The position numbers and the translations under genes are program-made. Below, in pieces: positions 18,528 through 32,001 of a DNA stretch of 64,000 nucleotides. Below the pieces are notes generated by a model. It was not told the origin of the DNA and did not search any database. It saw only the letters and a list, made by a program, of their open reading frames with translations. The stretch lies in NCBI RefSeq assembly GCF_001553685.1, contig NZ_CP014264.1, positions 132,001 to 196,000 of the forward strand, read 5' to 3'. This stretch comes from Streptococcus sp. oral taxon 431 (GTDB lineage Bacteria; Bacillota; Bacilli; Lactobacillales; Streptococcaceae). How positions within the stretch are numbered: the first letter of the stretch is position 1; each line of letters opens with the position of its first letter.

Positions 18528-19593
18528 AACAATCGGAATTATCGGTGGCGGTCAGTTGGGTCAGATGATGGCCATTTCTGCTATCTACATGGGGCACAAG
18601 GTCATCGCGCTGGATCCTGCGGCGGATTGCCCGGCCTCTCGCGTGGCGGAAATTATCGTGGCGCCTTATAATGATGTGGACGCCCTTCGTCAGTTGGCGG
18701 AGCTTTGCGATGTCCTCACTTATGAGTTTGAGAATGTCGATGCCGACGGTTTGGATGCTGTCATCAAGGAGGGACAACTCCCTCAAGGAACTGACTTGCT
18801 CCGTATTTCTCAAAATCGTATTTTTGAAAAGGACTTTCTCTCAAACAAGGCACAAGTCACCGTGGCACCCTACAAGGTCGTGACTTCTAGCCCAGACTTG
18901 GCAGATATTGACCTGTCGAAAAACTATGTCCTCAAAACAGCGACAGGTGGCTACGATGGCCATGGTCAAAAGGTTATTCGTTCAGCGGAAGATTTAGAAG
19001 AAGCCTATGCACTAGCGGATTCAGCCGACTGCGTTTTGGAAGAATTTGTCAATTTCGACTTGGAGATTTCTGTCATCGTGTCTGGGAATGGTAAGGATGT
19101 GACGGTTTTCCCCGTTCAGGAAAATATCCACCGCAACAACATTCTTTCGAAAACCATTGTCCCTGCTCGCATTTCAGATAGTCTAGCAGATAAAGCCAAA
19201 GCCATGGCAGTACGAATTGCAGAACAACTGAACTTGTCTGGAACCCTTTGCGTGGAAATGTTTGCAACAGCTGATGATATCATCGTCAATGAAATTGCCC
19301 CACGTCCACATAACTCAGGGCACTACTCTATTGAAGCCTGCGACTTCTCGCAGTTTGATACCCATATTTTAGGTGTTCTGGGAGCACCATTGCCAGCTAT
19401 CCAACTACATGCACCTGCTGTTATGCTCAATGTCCTCGGCCAGCATGTTGAGGCCGCTGAAAAATATGTCACAGAAAATCCAAGCGCCCACCTTCACATG
19501 TATGGTAAAATAGAAGCGAAGCACAACCGCAAGATGGGGCATGTGACTTTGCTTAGTGAAGTGCCAGATAGTGTGGTTGAGTTTGGAGAGTAA
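18514..19593 (+). CDS. purK: N5-carboxyaminoimidazole ribonucleotide synthase
   Basis: Carboxylates AIR with ATP and bicarbonate (step 6a), feeding PurE. The 359-aa ATP-grasp protein begins with [12 protein letters not shown] and shows [22 protein letters not shown] and [18 protein letters not shown] start it at ATG 18514, with a GAGGAG site inside purE; an upstream in-frame start at 18454 would add 20 residues unlike the family. It overlaps purE by 14 nt. Confidence 0.96.
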   Translation: MSSSKTIGIIGGGQLGQMMAISAIYMGHKVIALDPAADCPASRVAEIIVAPYNDVDALRQLAELCDVLTYEFENVDADGLDAVIKEGQLPQGTDLLRISQNRIFEKDFLSNKAQVTVAPYKVVTSSPDLADIDLSKNYVLKTATGGYDGHGQKVIRSAEDLEEAYALADSADCVLEEFVNFDLEISVIVSGNGKDVTVFPVQENIHRNNILSKTIVPARISDSLADKAKAMAVRIAEQLNLSGTLCVEMFATADDIIVNEIAPRPHNSGHYSIEACDFSQFDTHILGVLGAPLPAIQLHAPAVMLNVLGQHVEAAEKYVTENPSAHLHMYGKIEAKHNRKMGHVTLLSEVPDSVVEFGE

Positions 19594-19596
19594 AAA

Positions 19597-20823
19597 ATGG
19601 TAAATAAAAAGTGGTACTATAAAAATTTTAACATGGTTTCTGAGTTAGATATTTCAGGAGAGTTTATCTATAATGGTATATCTATTGTTAACAATATGAA
19701 TTCAATTGATTCAGAGATGCCAACAGAATTATTTTTAGCTTTATATAATATTTCTGTAGGAATTGAAAGATTACAAAAGATAATTTTAGTACTATGGGAA
19801 TTTGATGAAAAAGAACCTATTGAGAAGTTCTCGGAAAGAATTAAGATTCATAATCATGTAGAATTGAATAGAAGGATTGAAAAAGCAGTAGGTAAAAAAG
19901 CTAATTTTAATAAACAAGAATATCAATTTTTAGAGCTTGTAAAGAACTTCTATTCTAATGCAAGATATGATAGATTTGCAGAGGTAGGAAATAGTTGGGA
20001 ATATAGGCTAATTCATAAATTTTTAGCTGACAATTATATTGGTTATGAAAGATTGATTTCTAACTCAAGTATTATTCCAATTAATGATAGCATAAGGAAA
20101 CTGATTGGACGAGTAGTTTTCAAAGTAGTAAATTATTATTATAAACTCGTTAAGGAGGGAAGCCAAAAATCGGGTACTTATTCATATGAGCTTAGAAATG
20201 ATTCAAAGGCTCAGAAAATATTTTTACATACGGAAAATAGTAGGGGCTTAAGTTCTATCAAAATAGATGAAAGAATAGCCATAAGTGAAATTCTTGTTTA
20301 TTTACGAAATACAACTGATAAATCCTCGTATTTAAAATTTATTGAAGAAATATCTCCTCTAAATTTTGATAAAATGGAAATTAGTAGATACTTATCTGTA
20401 TTCTTGCTGGAAAATAGAGCTCCTCAATATTTAATTGATGAAATTGAATATATCTACGATAAAGAAAAAATTAATATACGCGAAAGAATAGAGCATTTAG
20501 ATTTAATGACAAAAGATAATATGCAATGTCTATTTGATTTCCCTTATCAAAAGAAAATTTACACACTCCTGCAAGATATAAAAAAGAGGGAGGATGTTAG
20601 CATAGAAATAATAACAAGGTTACAAGATGCTAATTGTTATATTGATGATAGTGAAATTCAAGAGGTTATAAAATCTATCATTGATAATGCTAATAAATAT
20701 CTGAGTAATGAGATTTTAAGAGAAGTATTTATTAATGACTTTAATGATCTTTATAGGATTTTGGAAGATGAACATGTAATAGAGCGTTGGGAAAATTTAA
20801 TCTTAGATGAAGAAGTGAATTAG
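19597..20823 (+). CDS. AT-rich 408-aa protein inserted in the pur operon; possible HEPN-like N-terminus
   Basis: I do not recognise this gene with certainty. It begins 3 nt after the purK stop and ends 16 nt before purB, so it is transcribed with them, yet its base composition is much more A+T-rich. Residues of about 45-130 look like a HEPN fold: a helix [20 protein letters not shown], then HNHVEL, then [17 protein letters not shown]. The rest is helical and charged, with no membrane segment. HEPN proteins are often RNases in toxin or abortive-infection systems, so a defence role is possible but only inferred. From memory, pneumococcal genomes also carry a hypothetical gene at this place. Confidence 0.6.
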   Translation: MVNKKWYYKNFNMVSELDISGEFIYNGISIVNNMNSIDSEMPTELFLALYNISVGIERLQKIILVLWEFDEKEPIEKFSERIKIHNHVELNRRIEKAVGKKANFNKQEYQFLELVKNFYSNARYDRFAEVGNSWEYRLIHKFLADNYIGYERLISNSSIIPINDSIRKLIGRVVFKVVNYYYKLVKEGSQKSGTYSYELRNDSKAQKIFLHTENSRGLSSIKIDERIAISEILVYLRNTTDKSSYLKFIEEISPLNFDKMEISRYLSVFLLENRAPQYLIDEIEYIYDKEKINIRERIEHLDLMTKDNMQCLFDFPYQKKIYTLLQDIKKREDVSIEIITRLQDANCYIDDSEIQEVIKSIIDNANKYLSNEILREVFINDFNDLYRILEDEHVIERWENLILDEEVN

Positions 20824-20839
20824 ATTAAAGGAGGAAAAA

Positions 20840-22138
20840 ATGATCAACCGTTACTCTCGCCCTGAGATGGCGAATATTTGGAGTGAAGAAAATAAATACC
20901 GTGCTTGGCTTGAGGTGGAAATCTTGGCTGATGAGGCATGGGCTGAGTTGGGAGAAATCCCTAAGGAAGATGTGGCTTTGATTCGTGAAAAAGCGGACTT
21001 TAACATCGATCGTATTTTGGAGATTGAGCAGGAGACTCGCCACGATGTGGTTGCCTTCACACGTGCGGTTTCTGAGACGCTTGGTGAGGAGCGCAAGTGG
21101 GTCCACTATGGTTTGACTTCTACCGACGTGGTGGATACGGCCTATGGTTACCTTTACAAGCAAGCCAACGACATCATCCGTCGTGATCTTGAAAACTTCA
21201 CCAACATCATCGCTGACAAGGCTAAGGAACACAAGTTCACCATCATGATGGGGCGTACCCACGGTGTGCATGCTGAGCCGACAACTTTTGGTCTTAAATT
21301 GGCAACTTGGTATAGCGAAATGAAACGCAACATCGAGCGTTTCGAGCATGCGGCTGCTGGTGTGGAAGCTGGTAAGATTTCTGGTGCGGTTGGGAACTTT
21401 GCCAACATCCCACCATTCGTTGAAAAATACGTCTGCGACAAATTGGGTATCCGTGCTCAAGAAATCTCTACACAGGTGCTTCCTCGTGACCTTCACGCTG
21501 AGTACTTTGCGGTTCTTGCGAGCATCGCGACTTCTATCGAGCGTATGGCGACTGAGATTCGTGGTCTGCAAAAATCTGAGCAACGCGAAGTGGAAGAATT
21601 CTTTGCCAAAGGTCAAAAAGGGTCTTCAGCAATGCCTCACAAACGTAACCCTATCGGTTCTGAAAATATGACAGGTCTTGCGCGTGTTATCCGTGGTCAC
21701 ATGATTACGGCCTATGAGAATGTTGCTCTCTGGCACGAACGTGATATCTCTCACTCATCAGCTGAGCGCATCATCACACCAGATACGACTATTCTGATCG
21801 ACTACATGCTCAACCGTTTTGGAAATATCGTTAAAAACTTGACAGTTTTCCCTGAAAACATGATCCGCAACATGAACTCTACATTTGGTTTAATATTCAG
21901 TCAACGTGCTATGTTGGCTTTGATTGAAAAAGGTATGACGCGTGAACAAGCTTACGACCTTGTTCAACCGAAGACGGCCCAATCATGGGATAACCAAGTC
22001 GACTTCAAACCACTTCTTGAAGCAGATCCAGAAGTGACTTCACGTCTCACTCAAGAAGAAATTGACGAAATCTTTAACCCAACTTACTATACCAAACGTG
22101 TGGATGAGATCTTCGAACGCATCGGTTTGGGTGATTAA
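20840..22138 (+). CDS. purB: Adenylosuccinate lyase
   Basis: Cleaves SAICAR to AICAR (step 8) and adenylosuccinate to AMP. The 432-aa protein of the fumarase/aspartase superfamily shows [15 protein letters not shown], the signature loop [15 protein letters not shown] and the [11 protein letters not shown] segment. The strong AAAGGAGG site sits just behind the inserted 408-aa gene. It is the last gene of the cluster and converges on strH with a shared terminator. Confidence 0.97.
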   Translation: MINRYSRPEMANIWSEENKYRAWLEVEILADEAWAELGEIPKEDVALIREKADFNIDRILEIEQETRHDVVAFTRAVSETLGEERKWVHYGLTSTDVVDTAYGYLYKQANDIIRRDLENFTNIIADKAKEHKFTIMMGRTHGVHAEPTTFGLKLATWYSEMKRNIERFEHAAAGVEAGKISGAVGNFANIPPFVEKYVCDKLGIRAQEISTQVLPRDLHAEYFAVLASIATSIERMATEIRGLQKSEQREVEEFFAKGQKGSSAMPHKRNPIGSENMTGLARVIRGHMITAYENVALWHERDISHSSAERIITPDTTILIDYMLNRFGNIVKNLTVFPENMIRNMNSTFGLIFSQRAMLALIEKGMTREQAYDLVQPKTAQSWDNQVDFKPLLEADPEVTSRLTQEEIDEIFNPTYYTKRVDEIFERIGLGD

Positions 22139-22148
22139 TGATAACAAT

Positions 22149-22175
22149 AAAAAGCGAGATTTAATCCCGCTTTTT
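22149..22175. terminator. Shared terminator between purB and strH
   Basis: An 11-bp stem (aaaaagcgaga / tcccgcttttt) with T-runs on both sides. The single odd pair is A-C on the plus RNA but G-U on the minus RNA, so it suits strH slightly better. Confidence 0.75.
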
Positions 22176-22183
22176 ATTTGTGC

Positions 22184-26095
<3,912 letters not shown>

Positions 26096-26110
26096 TCACA
26101 AACTGATTCC

Positions 26111-26139
26111 ATTGTATTATCTGAATCTAGTAAAGTCAA
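26111..26139 (-). promoter_or_regulatory. strH promoter
   Basis: On the minus strand, TTGACT (26139-26134) and TACAAT (26116-26111) are spaced 17 nt, about 50 nt before the strH ATG. AGGAGG precedes that ATG. Confidence 0.7.
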
Positions 26140-26294
26140 GTATTTTAATAAAATACCTATAAAAAATATAAGAAGTTATTTAATTTGAACTGCTTTTCAA
26201 TCTTTACTCTGTTTTTAGTAAAATTTCTCCAAATTATAGTTTAAAGCCATTTGATATTTCCTACTAAAAGCTGGCGTGCTATAATGAAAAACAG

Positions 26295-26324
26295 AAAAGC
26301 CTGAAACAATTGTCTCAGACTTTT
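26295..26324 (-). terminator. Terminator after bgaR
   Basis: A 14-bp stem with G-U pairs (aaaagtctgagaca / tgtttcaggctttt on the minus strand), loop att, ending in T residues. Confidence 0.75.
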
Positions 26325-26330
26325 TAATGT

Positions 26331-27047
26331 TTAGTGATCGCGATCACATGAGATAAATTTAATCTTATAGAAATCAGAACGTTTGTATGTTTCAATGTAT
26401 TCCAACACTTGGCCAGTTGACTCAAGTTTAGTTGTCTTGGTTTGGAGAACAGTTGGGAACTTAGCGTCGATTCCTAGGATAGAAGCAGCATGTTCTGGAG
26501 TTGGAAATACAATTTCATTGATTTCTTCAAAATGCTCGTCATTCATGTGAATGTGGTAGTCCAATTTGAAACGATTATAGATAGAACTATAGTATTCAAG
26601 ATTTGGATAGTTTGCATTGATGTATTGTTCAGGGATATAAGATGTGTGGTAGATATAAGTAACACCGTTAGATTCACGGATACGTTCGATTTTGTAATAA
26701 AATTGATCGCCACGCAATCCCAATTTTTCTAAGTATTTAAGATCGTTACCGCGTTCAATGGAAAGAACAGTGACTTTATCGTCCTTGGTTTCAAAAATTT
26801 CTACATCAGAAAATTCTACGAGTTTGTGCTTGCGAGCGCGAGCCACAAAGGTTCCTTTTCCTTGTTGGCGGACAATATAACCGTCTTTAGCAAGGTCGTT
26901 TAAGGCGCGAACAACAGTGATCGAACTTACGTCATACATTGCAATCAATTCTGCTTCAGTGTAGAACTTGTCGCCACTTGCAAATTGACCTGAAATGATT
27001 TTGTTTTTCAATTCATCTTTGATATATTGATACTTTGGAATTGCCAT
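26331..27047 (-). CDS. bgaR: GntR/HutC-family repressor of the bgaC operon
   Basis: The 238-aa regulator has an N-terminal winged helix (residues about 5-70; YTEAELIAMYDVSSITVVRALNDLAKDGYIVRQQGKGTFV in two parts) and a C-terminal UTRA effector domain. It is divergent from bgaC and the PTS genes, which makes it their local repressor; in pneumococcus this regulator is known as BgaR. The ligand is presumably a sugar phosphate from the Gal-beta-1,3-GlcNAc/GalNAc pathway. An inverted repeat in the shared spacer (27110-27167) could be the operator. Confidence 0.9.
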   Translation of the reverse strand: MAIPKYQYIKDELKNKIISGQFASGDKFYTEAELIAMYDVSSITVVRALNDLAKDGYIVRQQGKGTFVARARKHKLVEFSDVEIFETKDDKVTVLSIERGNDLKYLEKLGLRGDQFYYKIERIRESNGVTYIYHTSYIPEQYINANYPNLEYYSSIYNRFKLDYHIHMNDEHFEEINEIVFPTPEHAASILGIDAKFPTVLQTKTTKLESTGQVLEYIETYKRSDFYKIKFISCDRDH

Positions 27048-27373
27048 ATTTTCACCTCATATTTTCCTTCTCCATCTTCGATTTTACCATAAATAGTTTG
27101 AAAATGATAGTAAATAATGTAAAAAAATAAAATAATATTCTAAGTGATTGACTTACATATTATTTACGGTTATAAACTCATACATTTATGCTATCTAGAT
27201 CGAAAATATTTAAGAAAAAAATTTTTTTTACAAGAATTTTAGAAAACAATTCAGTAAAAAAAAGAAAAATTTTAAATAATTTTCGAAAAATCTATTGACA
27301 AGATGGATTCATTAGTTTATCATTTAATATAACAACAAATGAAAGCGCAAACGAAAAAGTATGGGGTGGTAAA
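27048..27373. promoter_or_regulatory. Divergent bgaR-bgaC control region with promoter, cre and inverted repeat
   Basis: This 326-nt region holds a bgaC promoter, TTGACA (27295-27300) and TATCAT (27318-27323) with a 17-nt spacer. A cre-like site, atgaaagcgcaaacg (27339-27353), sits over the start of transcription and fits WTGNAANCGNWNNC, which suggests CcpA repression. An imperfect inverted repeat, gtaaataatgtaa (27110-27122) against ttacatattatttac (27153-27167), could bind BgaR. Site functions are inferred. Confidence 0.65.
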
Positions 27374-29161
27374 ATGACAAGGTTTAAAATTGAGGATGAT
27401 TTTTACCTAGATGGGAAACCATTCAAAATTTTATCTGGTGCCATTCATTATTTTAGAATTCCTGAAGAAGACTGGTATCATTCATTGTACAATCTCAAGG
27501 CTTTAGGTTTTAACACTGTTGAAACATATGTCGCTTGGAATTTACATGAGCCAACTGAAGGAAACTTCAATTTTGAAGGCAATCTTGATATTGAAAAATT
27601 TCTTCAGACAGCTCAGGACTTAGGCTTGTATGCTATTGTTCGACCATCTCCCTTTATCTGTGCAGAGTGGGAATTCGGTGGTTTACCAGCTTGGCTTTTA
27701 AATAAAGACATGCGAATCCGTTCCTCTGATCCAGCCTTTATAGAAATGGTAGGACGCTACTATGATCATTTACTTCCACGTCTTGTTTCAAGATTGTTGG
27801 ATAATGGTGGTAACATCCTTATGATGCAGGTTGAAAATGAGTACGGTTCCTATGGTGAAGACAAGACATACTTGCGTGAGATTCGCCGATTGATGGAAGA
27901 ACGTTCAGTTACTTGTCCGCTCTTTACATCTGATGGACCATGGAGAGCTACTTTGAAAGCTGGAACCTTGATTGAAGATGATCTCTTTGTAACAGGGAAC
28001 TTTGGCTCGAAAGCTAACTTCAACTTCTCGCAAATGCAAGAGTTCTTTGATGAGTATGGTAAGAAATGGCCACTCATGTGTATGGAATTCTGGGATGGAT
28101 GGTTTAATCGTTGGAGAGAGCCAGTCATCACGCGTGATGCAGAAGAGTTGGCAGAAGCTGTTCACGAGGTTCTAGAGCAAGGCTCTATCAACCTTTACAT
28201 GTTCCACGGTGGAACTAACTTTGGTTTTATGAATGGTTGTTCAGCTCGAGGAACCATCGATTTACCACAAGTAACATCTTATGATTATGACGCTCTTCTT
28301 GATGAAGCTGGAAATCCAACTGCTAAATACATGGCAGTTAAGGAAATGATGGCGACTTACTATCCTGAGTATCCACAATTAGAACCGCTTTACAAAGAGA
28401 GCATGGAAGTTGAAAACATTCCACTGGTCGAGAAAGTTTCTCTCTTTGAAACCTTGGATAGCCTAACAAGTCCAACTGAAAGTCTCTATCCTAAGAAAAT
28501 GGAAGAGTTGGGACAAAGCTACGGCTATCTACTCTATCGTACAGAAGCTAGTTGGGATGCAGAAGAAGAACGTATCCGTATCATTGACGGTCGAGACAGA
28601 GCTCAGCTATTTGTAGATGGTAAATGGGTTGCAACTCAATACCAGACAGAAATTGGTGAGGACATCTTCTATCAAGGAGAAAAGAAAGCGCTCTCTCGTT
28701 TTGATGTCCTGGTAGAAAATATGGGGCGTGTCAATTACGGGCATAAGTTCCTAGCAGATACACAACGAAAAGGGATTCGTACAGGTGTCTGCAAAGATCT
28801 ACACTTCATGTTGAACTGGGAACACTATCCGCTTCCACTAGATAATCCTGAAAAGATTGATTTCTCAAAAGGATGGACAGAAGGACAACCTGCCTTTTAC
28901 GCCTATGACTTTGAAGTTGAGGCTCCGAAGGACACCTACTTAGAACTATCTGAGTTTGGTAAAGGGATTGCCTATGTCAATGGCCATCATCTCGGACGTT
29001 TCTGGAATGTTGGTCCAACCTTATCGCTTTATATTCCGCACAGCTATCTCAAAGAAGGTGCTAACCGCATCATTATCTTTGAAACTGAAGGGGAATATGA
29101 AGATCACATACACTTAACTCGTAAACCTACACTAAAACATATAAAGGGGGAAAATTTATGA
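27374..29161 (+). CDS. bgaC: GH35 beta-galactosidase
   Basis: Exo-beta-galactosidase; the pneumococcal enzyme prefers Gal-beta-1,3-GlcNAc. The 595-aa protein has the N-terminal GH35 TIM barrel, with QVENEYGSYG (acid/base region, E154-E156) and CMEFWDGWF (nucleophile candidate E238), followed by jelly-roll domains. There is no signal peptide or sorting motif; the known homologue is reported on the cell surface despite this. The GGGGTGG site precedes ATG 27374. It overlaps the IIB gene by 4 nt. Confidence 0.95.
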   Translation: MTRFKIEDDFYLDGKPFKILSGAIHYFRIPEEDWYHSLYNLKALGFNTVETYVAWNLHEPTEGNFNFEGNLDIEKFLQTAQDLGLYAIVRPSPFICAEWEFGGLPAWLLNKDMRIRSSDPAFIEMVGRYYDHLLPRLVSRLLDNGGNILMMQVENEYGSYGEDKTYLREIRRLMEERSVTCPLFTSDGPWRATLKAGTLIEDDLFVTGNFGSKANFNFSQMQEFFDEYGKKWPLMCMEFWDGWFNRWREPVITRDAEELAEAVHEVLEQGSINLYMFHGGTNFGFMNGCSARGTIDLPQVTSYDYDALLDEAGNPTAKYMAVKEMMATYYPEYPQLEPLYKESMEVENIPLVEKVSLFETLDSLTSPTESLYPKKMEELGQSYGYLLYRTEASWDAEEERIRIIDGRDRAQLFVDGKWVATQYQTEIGEDIFYQGEKKALSRFDVLVENMGRVNYGHKFLADTQRKGIRTGVCKDLHFMLNWEHYPLPLDNPEKIDFSKGWTEGQPAFYAYDFEVEAPKDTYLELSEFGKGIAYVNGHHLGRFWNVGPTLSLYIPHSYLKEGANRIIIFETEGEYEDHIHLTRKPTLKHIKGENL

Positions 29162-29634
29162 CAATTGTAGGATGCCGTATCGATGGACGTTTGATCCACG
29201 GACAAGTAGCAAACCTTTGGTCTGCTAAACTTAATGTTTCACGTATCATGGTCGTTGACAATGAAGTTGTTAACAACGATGTTGAAAAGAGCGGGTTGAA
29301 ACTTGCAACACCACCAGGTGTAAAACTTAGTATTTTGCCAGTTGAAAAAGCTGCAGCCAATATCCTTGCTGGAAAATATGATAGCCAACGTTTGTTTATC
29401 GTTGCTCGTAAACCAGACCGCTTCCTTGGATTAGTGGAAGCAGGGGTACCGCTTGAAGCAGTCAATGTTGGTAATATGTCTCAAACACCAGAAACACGTT
29501 CTATTACACGTTCAATCAACGTTGTAGATAAAGACGTAGAAGATTTCCACAAATTGGCGGAAAAAGGTGTTAAACTTACTGCTCAAATGGTTCCAAATGA
29601 TCCAGTTTCAGACTTTTTGAGCTTATTAAAATAG
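29158..29634 (+). CDS. PTS mannose/sorbose-family IIB component
   Basis: Accepts phosphate from IIA and passes it to the incoming sugar. The 158-aa protein begins with the family pattern GCRIDGRLIHGQV, in which H14 is the phosphorylated residue. The start overlaps the bgaC stop (ATGA), so translation is coupled. With IIC, IID and IIA next to it, it forms a complete transporter, probably for galactose-containing disaccharides or GalNAc released at the surface. Confidence 0.95.
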   Translation: MTIVGCRIDGRLIHGQVANLWSAKLNVSRIMVVDNEVVNNDVEKSGLKLATPPGVKLSILPVEKAAANILAGKYDSQRLFIVARKPDRFLGLVEAGVPLEAVNVGNMSQTPETRSITRSINVVDKDVEDFHKLAEKGVKLTAQMVPNDPVSDFLSLLK

Positions 29635-29660
29635 GAAAAAATTTTTAGGAGGTCATTGTT

Positions 29661-30566
29661 ATGATACAATGGTGGCAAATTTTACTTCTCACTCTGTACT
29701 CAGCTTATCAAATCTGTGATGAGTTGACGATCGTTTCTTCTGCAGGTTCCCCTGTATTCGCTGGTTTCATTACTGGTTTGATCATGGGAGATTTGACAAC
29801 TGGTTTGTTTATCGGTGGTAGCTTGCAGTTGTTTGTCCTTGGGGTAGGTACCTTCGGTGGTGCTTCTCGTATCGACGCAACTTCTGGTGCGGTTCTTGCG
29901 ACAGCTTTCTCAGTTTCACAAGGTATCGAAACAGATCTTGCGATCACTACAATCGCTGTACCAGTAGCGGCACTTTTGACTTACTTCGACGTACTTGGTC
30001 GTATGACTACTACATTCTTCGCACACCGTATTGATGCTGCGATCGAACGCTTTGACTATAAAGCTATCGAACGTAACTACCTTCTTGGTGCGCTTCCATG
30101 GGCTGCTTCTCGTGCCCTTCCAGTATTCTTCGCGCTTGCTTTCGGTGGAGAATTCGTACAAGGTGTTGTAAACCTTGTTAAAGAATACCAATGGGTTGCA
30201 GACGGTTTGACTCTTGCAGGTCGTATGCTTCCAGGTCTTGGATTCGCTATCTTGCTTCGTTACCTTCCAGTTAAACGTAACCTTCACTACCTTGCTATGG
30301 GATTCGGTTTGACAGCTATGTTGACTGTACTTTACTCATACGTAACAGGTCTTGGTGGAGCAGTTGCTGGTCTCATTGGCACTCTTCCTGCTGACGTTGC
30401 TGAAAAAATTGGCTTTGCCAACAACTTCAAAGGTTTGTCTATGATCGGTGTCTCTATCGTAGGTATCTTCCTTGCAGTTGTTCACTTCAAGAACAGCCAG
30501 AAAGTTGCTGTAGCAGCACCTTCTACACCATCAGAAAGTGGGGAAATTGAAGATGACGAATTCTAA
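29661..30566 (+). CDS. PTS mannose/sorbose-family IIC component
   Basis: Membrane channel subunit, 301 aa with eight or more hydrophobic segments, including IVSSAGSPVFAGFITGLIMGD and the Gly-rich GLFIGGSLQLFVLGVGTFGG region typical of EIIC-Man. A strong AGGAGG site precedes ATG 29661. The acidic tail (GEIEDDEF) is overlapped by the IID start. Works with IID in the cytoplasmic membrane. Confidence 0.95.
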   Translation: MIQWWQILLLTLYSAYQICDELTIVSSAGSPVFAGFITGLIMGDLTTGLFIGGSLQLFVLGVGTFGGASRIDATSGAVLATAFSVSQGIETDLAITTIAVPVAALLTYFDVLGRMTTTFFAHRIDAAIERFDYKAIERNYLLGALPWAASRALPVFFALAFGGEFVQGVVNLVKEYQWVADGLTLAGRMLPGLGFAILLRYLPVKRNLHYLAMGFGLTAMLTVLYSYVTGLGGAVAGLIGTLPADVAEKIGFANNFKGLSMIGVSIVGIFLAVVHFKNSQKVAVAAPSTPSESGEIEDDEF

Positions 30567-31374
30567 TTACAAATTAACAAAAGAAGATTTTAATCAAATT
30601 AACAAACGTAGCTTGTTCACTTTCCAATTGGGATGGAACTACGAACGTATGCAAGCATCAGGTTACCTTTACATGATCTTGCCACAATTGCGTAAAATGT
30701 ATGGAGATGGAACTCCTGAGTTGAAAGAAATGATGAAAGTTCATACTCAATTCTTCAACACTTCACCATTCTTCCACACAATCATCGCTGGTTTTGACCT
30801 TGCCATGGAAGAAAAAGATGGCGTTGGTTCAAAAGATGCGGTTAATGGTATCAAGACAGGTTTGATGGGACCATTCGCTCCTCTTGGAGATACTATCTTT
30901 GGTTCACTTGTTCCTGCTATCATGGGATCTATCGCTGCAACAATGGCTATCGCTGGTCAACCTTGGGGTATCTTCCTTTGGATCGCAGTTGCAGTAGCGT
31001 ATGACATCTTCCGTTGGAAACAGTTGGAATTTGCCTACAAAGAAGGGGTTAACCTTATCAACAACATGCAAAGTACTTTGACAGCTTTGATTGAAGCTGC
31101 ATCTGTACTTGGTGTGTTCATGATGGGTGCTCTTGTAGCAACAATGATCAACTTTGAAATTTCATACAAATTGCCAATCGGTGAAAAGATGATTGACTTC
31201 CAAGACATCTTGAACTCAATCTTCCCACGCTTGCTTCCAGCAATCTTCACAGCATTCATCTTCTGGTTGCTTGGTAAGAAAGGTATGAACTCAACTAAAG
31301 CAATCGGTATCATCATTGCTCTTGCAGTTGGACTTTCATTCATCGGTAAATTTGTACTTGGAATGGGCGCATAA
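30553..31374 (+). CDS. PTS mannose/sorbose-family IID component
   Basis: The second membrane subunit, 273 aa, shows NKRSLFTFQLGWNYERMQASGYLYM, GIKTGLMGPFAPLGDT and a hydrophobic C-terminus, all typical of EIID-Man. I use ATG 30553, which overlaps IIC by 14 nt; a GTG at 30538 would add five residues and has a poorer context. The subunit is translationally coupled to IIC. Confidence 0.95.
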   Translation: MTNSNYKLTKEDFNQINKRSLFTFQLGWNYERMQASGYLYMILPQLRKMYGDGTPELKEMMKVHTQFFNTSPFFHTIIAGFDLAMEEKDGVGSKDAVNGIKTGLMGPFAPLGDTIFGSLVPAIMGSIAATMAIAGQPWGIFLWIAVAVAYDIFRWKQLEFAYKEGVNLINNMQSTLTALIEAASVLGVFMMGALVATMINFEISYKLPIGEKMIDFQDILNSIFPRLLPAIFTAFIFWLLGKKGMNSTKAIGIIIALAVGLSFIGKFVLGMGA

Positions 31375-31377
31375 TTT

Positions 31378-31782
31378 ATGACTAGATCATTGATTTTAGT
31401 GAGTCACGGTCGTTTCTGTGAAGAACTTAAAGGTAGTACAGAAATGATTATGGGTCCACAAGACAACATCCATGCGGTAGCTCTTCTTCCAGAAGATGGG
31501 CCAGAAGAATTTACTGCAAAATTTGAAGCTGCTGTTGAAGGGTTGGATGATTTCCTAGTCTTTGCGGATCTTCTTGGTGGAACTCCATGTAACGTGGTGA
31601 GCCGTTTGATTATGGAAGGTCGTGACATTGAACTTTATGCAGGAATGAACCTTCCAATGGTCATTGAGTTTATCAATGCAAGCCTAACAGGCGCTGATGC
31701 AGATTATAAAAATCGTGCTTCAGAGAGCATTGTCAAAGTTAATGATTTATTGGCAAGCTTCGACGACGATGAAGATGAATAA
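31378..31782 (+). CDS. PTS mannose-family IIA component
   Basis: Receives phosphate from HPr on a His, most likely H10 in LILVSHGRFCEE. The 134-aa protein has the compact EIIA-Man fold, with FADLLGGTPCNVV in its middle. It starts 3 nt after IID. A RUP element begins immediately after its stop codon, and a strong hairpin follows before agaS. Confidence 0.95.
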   Translation: MTRSLILVSHGRFCEELKGSTEMIMGPQDNIHAVALLPEDGPEEFTAKFEAAVEGLDDFLVFADLLGGTPCNVVSRLIMEGRDIELYAGMNLPMVIEFINASLTGADADYKNRASESIVKVNDLLASFDDDEDE

Positions 31783-31887
31783 TACTCTTCAAAAATCAAA
31801 TTCAAACCACGTCAGCTTCGCCTTGCCGTACTTGAGTACAGCCTTCGGCTAGCTTCCTAGTTTGCTCTTTGATTTTCATTGAGTATA
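31783..31887. repeat. RUP-type repeat element, copy 2
   Basis: About 105 nt from tactcttcaaaaatc to cattgagtata, directly after the IIA stop. It has typical RUP ends and the gccttgccgtac core, with TA at both borders. Confidence 0.8.
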
Positions 31888-31932
31888 AGATGTGATTGCG
31901 TTAAAACGTTAAATCATCTTATAAAAAATATA

Positions 31933-31967
31933 CATGGGAATGGGAGCGGCTCCCATTCCCATGTTTT
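31933..31967 (+). terminator. Strong hairpin between IIA and agaS
   Basis: A near-perfect palindrome: catgggaatgggagc pairs with gctcccattcccatg around a one-base centre, followed by TTTT. It probably lowers expression of agaS-lacD relative to the PTS genes or stabilises the upstream mRNA end. Confidence 0.75.
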
Positions 31968-32001
31968 CAATCATGAAACAATATTAGATTAGAGGTTTTC
32001 A

